Assembly: GCA_964643295.1 (NCBI GenBank)
Contig: CAZXSN010000086.1
Coordinates: forward strand, 1-11,717
DNA from: Merdiplasma sp964643295
Lineage (GTDB): Bacteria > Bacillota > Clostridia > Lachnospirales > Lachnospiraceae
Direction: 5' to 3'
DNA: 11,717 nt
This document shows positions 1 to 5,189 of the stretch, in pieces; position 1 is the first letter of the stretch, and each line of letters begins with the position of its first letter. The notes beneath the pieces were generated by a model. The model was not told the DNA's origin. It saw only the letters and a program-made list of their open reading frames with translations, and did not search any database. A program made the translations under genes and the position numbers.

Positions 1-855
1 TCCCTCCAATTTGCCATGATCCCCATGAACCTGATGAAAAACCGCGTGGCCGATTACCTGGTCACCGGGCAGTGGGCGAAAAAGGCGTGCCAGGAGGCGA
101 AAAAGTACGGAAAAGTGAACGTGATCGCCAGCAGTGAGGATCAGACATTTTCCTATCTGCCGGATGTGACGAATCTTTCTATCAGCCCCGATGCGGATTA
201 CGTGTATCTTTGCGAGAACAACACGATCTACGGCACGAAATTTAAGGAACTGCCGGATACCAAGGGAAAACCGCTGGTGGCGGATGTCTCCTCCTGTTTC
301 CTCTCCGAGCCGGTGGATGTAAGCCGCTACGGGATCCTCTACGGCGGAGTGCAGAAAAATATCGGACCCGCCGGAATGGTAATCAGCATTATCAGAGAGG
401 ATCTGATTACTGAGGATGTGCTGGAAGGCACCCCGACCATGATGAGGTTTAAAACGCATGCCGACGCGGGGTCACTTTATAATACGCCGAACTGCTACTG
501 CATCTATATCTGCGGCAAGGTCTTTCAATGGCTGAAATCCTTAGGCGGCCTTGCGGCCATGAAGGAGCGAAACGAAAAGAAGGCGGAGCTGCTTTACGAG
601 TACCTGGATGAGAGCAGTCTCTTTCACGGCACGGTGCGCAAAAAAGACCGCTCGCTGATGAACGTGACCTTTGTGACCGGGGATGAAAAGATGGACGCGA
701 AGTTTGTCGCGGAGGCGGAGAAAGTCGGCCTGGTAAACTTAAAAGGCCACCGTTCGGTTGGCGGAATGCGGGCCAGCATTTATAACGCCATGCCTTATGA
801 GGGCGTGGAAGCGCTGGTGGAATTTATGAGGAAGTTCGAAAAGGAGAATCGATAA
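1..855 (+). CDS. serC: Phosphoserine aminotransferase SerC (5' end outside window)
   Basis: PLP-dependent transaminase converting 3-phosphohydroxypyruvate and glutamate to phosphoserine and 2-oxoglutarate, the second step of serine synthesis in the cytoplasm. The frame is open from base 1 (SLQFAMIPMNL), which matches the interior motif GGAS-QFAM-P-NL of the family, so the true start lies upstream and about 75-80 residues are missing. Visible family motifs are YGGVQKNIGPAG, whose Lys (nt 355-357) is the expected PLP Schiff-base lysine, a TPNCYCIYICGKVFQWLK segment, and the C-terminal GHRSVGGMRASIYNAMP motif that contacts substrate phosphate. It ends with TAA at 853-855, and the serA ribosome binding site lies inside its last codons, so the two are co-transcribed. 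The ATG at 16 is internal, not a start. Identification is firm. Confidence 0.95.
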   Translation, partial: SLQFAMIPMNLMKNRVADYLVTGQWAKKACQEAKKYGKVNVIASSEDQTFSYLPDVTNLSISPDADYVYLCENNTIYGTKFKELPDTKGKPLVADVSSCFLSEPVDVSRYGILYGGVQKNIGPAGMVISIIREDLITEDVLEGTPTMMRFKTHADAGSLYNTPNCYCIYICGKVFQWLKSLGGLAAMKERNEKKAELLYEYLDESSLFHGTVRKKDRSLMNVTFVTGDEKMDAKFVAEAEKVGLVNLKGHRSVGGMRASIYNAMPYEGVEALVEFMRKFEKENR

Positions 856-859
856 AACC

Positions 860-2017
860 ATGTTTCACTATACCTGTCTGAACGCGATCTCCCCGGTGGG
901 GCTTGCGCGTTTTGACGAAACGTATGAAAAAACCGAGGATCTTGCCGCTGCGGATGCGGTTTTGGTAAGAAGCGCGGATATGCTGAACCTTGCACTCCCG
1001 CAGAGTCTTCTCTGCGTAGCCAGAGCCGGGGCCGGTGTCAACAACATCCCCCTGGAAACCTGCGCCGAGCAGGGAATCGTGGTCTTTAACACCCCGGGCG
1101 CCAACGCCAACGGGGTGAAGGAACTGGTCTTTGCCGGGATGCTTCTGGCGGCCCGGGATGTGGTCGGCGGAATCAACTGGGCGGCGACCCAGGCGGGCAA
1201 TGAGCAGGTGGCAAAAGACGCTGAGAAGGAGAAGAAGCGCTTTGCCGGCAGCGAGCTTTCCGGAAAGAAACTGGGTGTGATCGGCCTGGGGGCCATCGGG
1301 GTGCTTGTGGCGAACGCGGCTACGCATCTGGGGATGGAGGTTTTGGGGTATGATCCCTATATCTCCGTGGATGCCGCCTGGAATTTGTCCCGCAGCATCC
1401 GCCATATCAGCGATGTGAACGAGATCTACCGCCAGTGCGACTACATCACGATCCATGTGCCGCTCATGGACAGCACCCGGGGGATGATCAACGCGCAGGC
1501 CATTTCGCTGATGAAGGAAAACGCGGTCCTTCTAAATTTTGCCAGGGATCTTTTAGTGGATGAGGACGCGGTGGTGAAAGCCGCCCGGGAAGGAAAGATC
1601 CGTAAATATGTCTCTGATTTCCCGAACCCCAAAACGGTCGGGCAAAAGAACGTGATCGTGGTGCCGCACTTGGGCGCCTCCACTGAGGAATCGGAGGATA
1701 ACTGCGCCGTGATGGCGGTCAAGGAAGTCATCAACTTCCTGGAAAACGGCAACATCCGCAACTCCGTGAACTACCCGAACTGTGACCTGGGTGTCTGCCA
1801 GGCGGGCAGCCGGATCGCGATCTGCCACCGCAACATCAAGAAGATGATCAACCGCTTCTCGACTCTGCTCGCGGACAGGAACATCGACAACATGAGCAAT
1901 ACGAGCCGCGGGGCTTATGCCTACACGCTGTTTGATCTGGATATGCCGGTCAGCGGGGAGACTTTGCAGAACCTGCGCTCCATCGACGGTGTTTTAAGAG
2001 TACGGGTGATCAAGTAA
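860..2017 (+). CDS. serA: D-3-phosphoglycerate dehydrogenase SerA, short ACT-domain type
   Basis: NAD-dependent oxidation of 3-phosphoglycerate to 3-phosphohydroxypyruvate, the committed step of serine synthesis; it supplies the substrate of SerC next door. The protein has 385 residues: an N-terminal half-domain with RAGAGVNNIP and NTPGANANGVKE, a Rossmann fold with GLGAIG at about residues 142-147, catalytic Arg229 in NFARDLLVDE and His270 in VPHLGAST, and a C-terminal ACT-like domain from about residue 320 that usually binds serine as feedback inhibitor. The catalytic Glu of E. coli SerA (in its PTEP segment) is not obvious here; the place reads SDFPNP. This DFPN form belongs, as far as I recall, to a clostridial subfamily, so activity is still expected. 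The ATG at 860 lies 4 bases past the serC stop, with AAGGAG at 841-846 (13-base spacing, rather long). No further gene follows in the operon. Confidence 0.93.
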   Translation: MFHYTCLNAISPVGLARFDETYEKTEDLAAADAVLVRSADMLNLALPQSLLCVARAGAGVNNIPLETCAEQGIVVFNTPGANANGVKELVFAGMLLAARDVVGGINWAATQAGNEQVAKDAEKEKKRFAGSELSGKKLGVIGLGAIGVLVANAATHLGMEVLGYDPYISVDAAWNLSRSIRHISDVNEIYRQCDYITIHVPLMDSTRGMINAQAISLMKENAVLLNFARDLLVDEDAVVKAAREGKIRKYVSDFPNPKTVGQKNVIVVPHLGASTEESEDNCAVMAVKEVINFLENGNIRNSVNYPNCDLGVCQAGSRIAICHRNIKKMINRFSTLLADRNIDNMSNTSRGAYAYTLFDLDMPVSGETLQNLRSIDGVLRVRVIK

Positions 2018-2220
2018 AGCCAAAGACAGGAGATCCCGGGAAAACCGGCAAATGCCGAGAGATACCGGGAAGCACCTGAACAGGTCAGATCGCCAGATGG
2101 CGATACAGAGAGAAAAGGTATCGATAGGTGCCGATACGAAAGAAAGAGATAAACAGGCAACAGATAGACAAACAGTGCAGAAACAGGAAGTATAAAAACA
2201 ATACTGATGACACAGAAACA
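2018..2220 (+). other. Purine-rich serA 3' tail with a row of short hairpins
   Basis: About 200 bases between the serA stop and the terminator contain no credible gene but several adjacent inverted repeats: CGGCA/TGCCG at 2046-2057, ACCTG/CAGGT at 2074-2085, ATCGCCA/TGGCGAT at 2089-2104, and GTATCG/CGATAC at 2118-2137. A second CGATAC at 2101-2106 could compete for the same GTATCG. The rest is strongly A- and purine-rich. It may be a structured mRNA 3' end or repeat debris; no function is assigned. Confidence 0.5.
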
Positions 2221-2249
2221 CAGGCGGGGTTTCCCCGCCTGCTTATTTT
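2221..2249 (+). terminator. Intrinsic terminator of the serC-serA operon
   Basis: Perfect 9-bp stem CAGGCGGGG (2221-2229) and CCCCGCCTG (2233-2241) with a TTT loop, followed by a T-rich stretch CTTATTTT. It closes the transcript about 200 bases after serA. The T run is interrupted but the stem is very strong. Confidence 0.78.
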
Positions 2250-2343
2250 CCCAGGAACAGAGTTTTCGGGATGATTGATGATTAAGGAAACGGTCGAAGC
2301 TCTTCTGTTTCTCTTCCCAAGCACCTCAAATTTTTGGGACTTT

Positions 2344-2377
2344 TCGCCGATTCACCTTCATTTTTTCGGCGATTTTT
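2344..2377 (+). terminator. Possible second terminator-like hairpin
   Basis: Stem TCGCCGA (2344-2350) and TCGGCGA (2366-2372) with a 15-base T-rich loop and five Ts at 2373-2377. It lies between the serA terminator and the next promoter and could insulate the riboswitch cassette. The long loop makes it weak. The flanking 2250-2414 stretch is AT-rich and holds no gene. Confidence 0.35.
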
Positions 2378-2414
2378 CTATTTCCCGCAAATTTTTCATA
2401 TTTTTTGAATATCA

Positions 2415-2443
2415 TTGACAGAATCACTATTTCCCTGTAAAAT
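2415..2443 (+). promoter_or_regulatory. Sigma-A promoter of cassette 1
   Basis: Perfect -35 TTGACA (2415-2420), 17-base spacer, -10 TAAAAT (2438-2443, five of six to consensus). Expected transcription start near 2450, so the mRNA begins just ahead of the riboswitch aptamer. The same elements occur 2520 bases downstream in front of cassette 2. Confidence 0.88.
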
Positions 2444-2462
2444 GTACTTGTAACTAATTCAT

Positions 2463-2546
2463 AGGAGATTTGGCAAACCCGTGGAAACGCGGGGACGCAA
2501 AGCCAGGGACCTAAAGCCCGCACGGGCCATGGCAGCCGGTTGCCGT
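2463..2546 (+). ncRNA. Cyclic-di-GMP-I (GEMM-I) riboswitch aptamer, copy 1
   Basis: The conserved GEMM-I core is readable in order. GGCAAACC begins at 2472. A stem CCCGTG/CGCGGG (2478-2483 with 2488-2493) is capped by the GAAA tetraloop (2484-2487). GGGACGCAAAGCC follows, then CCTAAA (2510-2515), a second stem GCCC/GGGC (2516-2519 with 2524-2527), then CATGGCAGCCGGTTGCC ending at 2544. Aligned by eye to the Vibrio Vc2 structure, G2472 corresponds to G20 and A2499 to A47, both ligand contacts; G rather than A at the G20 position points to c-di-GMP rather than cGAMP. It lies 20 bases past the -10 box and about 125 bases ahead of the start codon it controls. An Rfam RF01051 covariance search would confirm it. 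Confidence 0.93.
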
Positions 2547-2578
2547 ATTTCCCGGCGTATCGGGGAATCCGTTTGGAG

Positions 2579-2609
2579 GCCGCTGGTGGGAAGGATCAGT
2601 GGCTTTTTT
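2579..2609 (+). terminator. Riboswitch expression-platform terminator, copy 1
   Basis: Stem GCCGCTG (2579-2585) with CAGTGGC (2597-2603), seven pairs including one G-U, followed directly by six Ts (2604-2609). It sits between aptamer and start codon, so folding here would stop transcription before the gene. The equivalent hairpin in copy 2 keeps pairing through compensatory changes. A further hairpin TTTCCCG/CGGGGAA (2548-2554 with 2561-2567) lies between aptamer and terminator. Confidence 0.82.
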
Positions 2610-2669
2610 CAAACCTGCGGACAGATCTCTTTGTACCTGTAAATGCTCAAGGTAAAGGAGGCATTCGCT

Positions 2670-4562
2670 ATGAGAAACAGAAAATCTGTAAAAGCGATCG
2701 CAATGATGCTGGTCATGCTCCTGGTGCTTTGTGCCGGGTCAGCAGCGGCGACTGCGAAGAGCACGGAACTGAAGAAAGGAGACACATTCACGGTTGACGG
2801 CCTGAAGTATGAGGTTACTTCCGTGAAAGGAGACACGGGCACTGTAAAGCTGATTGGCGCGAAAAACGAGAATGTTAAGTCAGTGAGTGTACCCTCAACA
2901 GTAAAAAAGAGCGGTCTGAAGCTGTCTGTAACTGCAATCGGCGGCGGAGCGTTCAAGAACTGCAAGAATCTGAAGAAAGTCACGACCGGGAAGAACATCA
3001 AGACGATCGGGAAAAACGCTTTCTCCGGATGCAAGAAGCTGAAAAAGCTGGACATCAGCAAGAGTACGAAGCTGAAAACTGTCGGGAAGAATGCCCTGAA
3101 GGGCGCCGCCAACGTGAGCGTGACGGTTCCTGACACGAAGGATGCGAAGTACTACGCGAAGAAACTGGACGTCAAGAGTTCGAAGATCACTGTCGCGGAG
3201 ACTGAGAAAGCCGCAGAGGAAAAGACAGAGGAGACGAAGGCCCCGGTCAAACAGACGGAAGCGGTGAAAGAGACGGAAGCCGCAAAAGCACCGGAAACGA
3301 AAGAACCGGAGACGAAAGCGCCGGAAGCAGCTGCTCCGCAGAAGCCTGCACCGGAAACGGAAGGCAGTACCGTACCGGAGACGATGGCACCGGAACCCGT
3401 AGAGACACCTCAGACACAGCCGGAAAGCGCTTCGGGGGCTCCTTCGCAGCCGCAGACGGCAGCGCCTGAAACGAAGCCGGAGGAAAAACCTGTAGAACCG
3501 CAGAAACCTGCGCAGACCGTACCTTCCACGGAAGCTGTGACAGAATCAAAGGTAACTGAGGCAGTGCAGGAGGAGACGAAGGCCACAGAACCGCAGGCCA
3601 CAGAACCGGCGAAGCCGGAAACAGCGGAAACCGAGGCGAAGACTCCGGAAACCGAAACGGAGAAACAGTCGGAGACGAAGCCTGCGCCGCAGCCTGAGAC
3701 TCAGCTGGAGACAAAACCTGCTCCGCAGCCGGAGACAAGCGCTCCTGCGGACACCACGAAGTGCCATGATGGAGTACATGTGTATCTTACCGACTGGTAC
3801 GTGGTGACACAGCCAACCTGCGGACAGGCAGGCACAGAAAACAGAAGATGCCAGTGCGGAAAGGAAGTCCAGTCCAGATCCTATGGCGCTCCAACCGGTG
3901 CGCACAAGTTCGTTACCCGGACGGAAGGCGCCACCTGTGAAAAAGGCGGATACAGCTTCGAAGTCTGCGAAGTGTGCGGACTGAAACAGAATCAGAAGGA
4001 AAGCCCGGCACTGGGCCATGACTGGGTACCCAAGGTTGAGCGGGAAGCTACCTGCAAGCAGACGGGGATTATTACTGAGACGTGCAGCCGATGCGGTCAT
4101 ACCAAAGGCGTCACACAGGTGATTTCCAAGGCTCCGCATGTAGAAGTGGAAGGAGCCTATGTAGCACCTACCTGCCACGATACGGGACATAAGGAAACAG
4201 TATGTGCCGTCTGTCATCAGGTGATCACTTGGGAAACGATTCCTAAGCTTGCCCATACGCCTGGTCCGGTTGAAGAAATGCCTGCCTCCTGTACCACAGA
4301 TGGTTTTAGAAGAACGACCTGCACGACGTGCGGCGCGGTGGTAACGAACGAAACGATTCCGGCCGCAGGTCACCATTTTCACGTGCTTCATACCAAGGTT
4401 CCGGAGACCTGCGTGAGCGACGGCTACGAGACCTGGAGCTGTACGGGATGCGGCGAGACGAAGACCATTACGCTTCCGAAGTTAGGAGAACATCGCTGGG
4501 TGCTGGACGAGAATCGTCAGCTGAGCCACTGCTCAATTTGTGGTGCTCCTGCGCCAAATTAA
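2670..4562 (+). CDS. Secreted BspA-like leucine-rich repeat protein with TEP-rich linker and six Cys repeats (paralogue 1)
   Basis: Predicted exported protein of 630 residues, probably an adhesin or matrix component; the exact role is unknown. Domains in order: signal peptide (RNRK charged start, hydrophobic core, likely cleavage after ATA at residue 29), a small beta-rich segment, BspA-type leucine-rich repeats at about 85-146 (motifs IGGGAFKNCKNLKKV and IGKNAFSGCKKLKKL), a Thr/Glu/Pro/Ala linker at about 175-364, then six Cys repeats whose first Cys are at 384, 423, 462, 502, 541 and 581 (period 39-40), each of the form TC-G-CxxCG with a nearby His, which could bind zinc or form disulfides. 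Repeat 1 is degenerate (CQCG). A short closing module HRWVLDE-LSHCSICG holds C621 and C624. No LPXTG motif or C-terminal membrane anchor is visible. The start is fixed by AAAGGAGG at 2654-2661, 8 bases before the ATG and identical in the paralogue. Expression should depend on the upstream c-di-GMP riboswitch. Confidence 0.88.
   Translation: MRNRKSVKAIAMMLVMLLVLCAGSAAATAKSTELKKGDTFTVDGLKYEVTSVKGDTGTVKLIGAKNENVKSVSVPSTVKKSGLKLSVTAIGGGAFKNCKNLKKVTTGKNIKTIGKNAFSGCKKLKKLDISKSTKLKTVGKNALKGAANVSVTVPDTKDAKYYAKKLDVKSSKITVAETEKAAEEKTEETKAPVKQTEAVKETEAAKAPETKEPETKAPEAAAPQKPAPETEGSTVPETMAPEPVETPQTQPESASGAPSQPQTAAPETKPEEKPVEPQKPAQTVPSTEAVTESKVTEAVQEETKATEPQATEPAKPETAETEAKTPETETEKQSETKPAPQPETQLETKPAPQPETSAPADTTKCHDGVHVYLTDWYVVTQPTCGQAGTENRRCQCGKEVQSRSYGAPTGAHKFVTRTEGATCEKGGYSFEVCEVCGLKQNQKESPALGHDWVPKVEREATCKQTGIITETCSRCGHTKGVTQVISKAPHVEVEGAYVAPTCHDTGHKETVCAVCHQVITWETIPKLAHTPGPVEEMPASCTTDGFRRTTCTTCGAVVTNETIPAAGHHFHVLHTKVPETCVSDGYETWSCTGCGETKTITLPKLGEHRWVLDENRQLSHCSICGAPAPN
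3192..3761 (+). repeat. Low-complexity Thr/Glu/Pro linker-coding repeat, paralogue 1
   Basis: About 190 codons dominated by imperfect reiterations of ACGAAG/CCGGAAAC-type units encoding ET-APET-PE patterns. This is the extended spacer between the leucine-rich head and the Cys-repeat tail. Such sequence expands and contracts by slippage and creates long false open frames on the opposite strand. Confidence 0.75.
3819..4562 (+). repeat. Six-unit Cys-repeat array, paralogue 1
   Basis: Six units of about 117-120 bases encode ATC-(5-6)-G-(5)-CxxCG-(about 20)-H. Their first Cys codons begin at 3819, 3936, 4053, 4173, 4290 and 4410. The DNA copies are diverged, so the array is old or under diversifying selection rather than a recent expansion. 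It ends in a half-unit shared with the paralogue. Confidence 0.8.
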
Positions 4563-4599
4563 GCTGCGAGCAGACATCTTAGAACTATGAATCAACAGG

Positions 4600-4626
4600 C
4601 AGGGTGCCGCAAGGCACCCTGTTTTT
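4600..4626 (+). terminator. Strong intrinsic terminator after paralogue 1
   Basis: Perfect 9-bp stem CAGGGTGCC (4600-4608) with GGCACCCTG (4613-4621), GCAA loop, then five Ts (4622-4626). It separates cassette 1 from cassette 2. The terminator after cassette 2 has nearly the same stem with a GAAA loop. Confidence 0.93.
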
Positions 4627-4934
4627 AAACTGCCAGGGTTTTTCTCAAGGCATCTACGCACCCTTTTCGACTGTCTTACGTATGAGCGGGCATTCCAGGG
4701 TAAAATGGCAGGTTTTCCTGCGGACACCCCGTCTCGGACTGATGGTGTCCCCGCTGACTTTTTCTGACTTTATCGGCGGTCCTTGCTTGTCCTTAGAGTG
4801 GAACCTTAAGTTCCCAAAGAAAAAGGCAGGAACATCTTCTTATCAGGAAAGTTTTTGCCGCGAGGCCGGGAAAACGCCAAATGTTTTGGCAAATCTTAAG
4901 AATTTCCAAAATTTTCACTTTTCTTTCAAAGTGG
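4627..4934 (+). other. Intergenic region between the two cassettes, no gene seen
   Basis: About 300 bases without a credible coding frame: the only long frame starts inside the terminator and runs through the next promoter. Visible structure is a GC-rich hairpin GCGGACACC (4720-4728) with GGTGT and CCGC (4744-4754, two-base bulge) followed by TGACTTTTTCT, a small GGAAC/GTTCC hairpin (4800-4814), and GCCAAA/TTTGGC near 4880. The first could be a second terminator or the end of a short RNA, without other support. Confidence 0.4.
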
Positions 4935-4963
4935 TTGACAAAACCGTTTCTTTACGATATACT
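4935..4963 (+). promoter_or_regulatory. Sigma-A promoter of cassette 2
   Basis: TTGACA (4935-4940), 17-base spacer, TATACT (4958-4963): perfect -35 and five of six at -10. Transcription should begin near 4970, just before the second aptamer. It is an independent promoter, so paralogue 2 does not rely on read-through from paralogue 1. Confidence 0.92.
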
Positions 4964-4982
4964 TATCCTGTAACAATTTAAC

Positions 4983-5066
4983 CAGAGATTTGGCAAACCT
5001 GTGGAAATGCAGGGACGCAAAGCCAAGGGCCTAAAACCCGAAAGGGTCATGGCAGCCGGTTGCCGT
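4983..5066 (+). ncRNA. Cyclic-di-GMP-I (GEMM-I) riboswitch aptamer, copy 2
   Basis: Same core as copy 1: GGCAAACC at 4992, stem CCTGTG/TGCAGG with GAAA loop (5004-5007), GGGACGCAAAGCC, GGCCTAAA, stem ACCC/GGGT (5036-5039 with 5044-5047) with a GAAA loop, and CATGGCAGCCGGTTGCC ending at 5064. Differences from copy 1 are largely compensatory: C2480-G2491 becomes T5000-A5011, and G2516-C2527 becomes A5036-T5047. Ligand-contact equivalents G4992 and A5019 are kept. Both copies should therefore be functional RNAs. Confidence 0.94.
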
Positions 5067-5098
5067 GTTTCCCGACGTATCGGGGAATTCGTTTGGAG

Positions 5099-5128
5099 GC
5101 TGCTGGAAGAAAGGATCAGCAGCTTTTT
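5099..5128 (+). terminator. Riboswitch expression-platform terminator, copy 2
   Basis: Perfect 7-bp stem GCTGCTG (5099-5105) with CAGCAGC (5117-5123), then five Ts (5124-5128). Relative to copy 1, pair C2581-G2601 is now T5101-A5121 and the G-U pair has become G-C. The 5' arm GGCTGCT (5098-5104) can also pair with GGCAGCC (5051-5057) of the aptamer, a candidate antiterminator. The TTTCCCG/CGGGGAA hairpin between aptamer and terminator is kept too. Confidence 0.86.
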
Positions 5129-5189
5129 CAAACAGACGGCGAGATCTCTTTGTACCTGTCAAGGTTTTAAGGTAAAGGAGGCATTCGCT

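Larger units (their letters stand above)
2415..3107 (+). repeat. Direct repeat, copy 1: promoter, riboswitch and gene N-terminus
   Basis: The segment from the -35 box through the leucine-rich coding part is repeated at 4935-5630. The -35, -10, aptamer, terminator stem, ribosome binding site and ATG all lie exactly 2520 bases apart; one single-base deletion and one insertion in the leader cancel. Similarity stops at the start of the Thr/Glu/Pro linker. Confidence 0.88.

Noticed and set aside
2018..2149. In-frame continuation of about 42 open codons after the serA stop
   Set aside because: SerA already ends at the usual ACT-domain terminus; the openness follows from the purine-rich composition, with no domain or start.
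2718..2741. Lipoprotein lipobox at Cys21 of the two secreted proteins
   Set aside because: The residues before Cys are LVL, without the small residue needed at -1; an A-x-A signal peptidase I site at 27-29 is a better fit in both.
4604..4981. Open + frame of 125 codons in the gap between the two cassettes
   Set aside because: It begins inside the terminator stem, runs through the promoter of cassette 2, lacks a ribosome binding site and resembles no protein I know.
2463..5066. Repeated elements as a CRISPR or transposon structure
   Set aside because: Only two copies exist, 2.5 kb apart, without spacers, terminal inverted repeats or a transposase; the repeats are riboswitch leaders and paralogous coding sequence.
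5001..5189. Upstream in-frame GTG start for paralogue 2 (and ATG 2643 for paralogue 1)
   Set aside because: GTG 5001 lies within the riboswitch tetraloop stem. The ATGs at 2670 and 5190 have identical AAAGGAGG sites and directly precede signal peptides.
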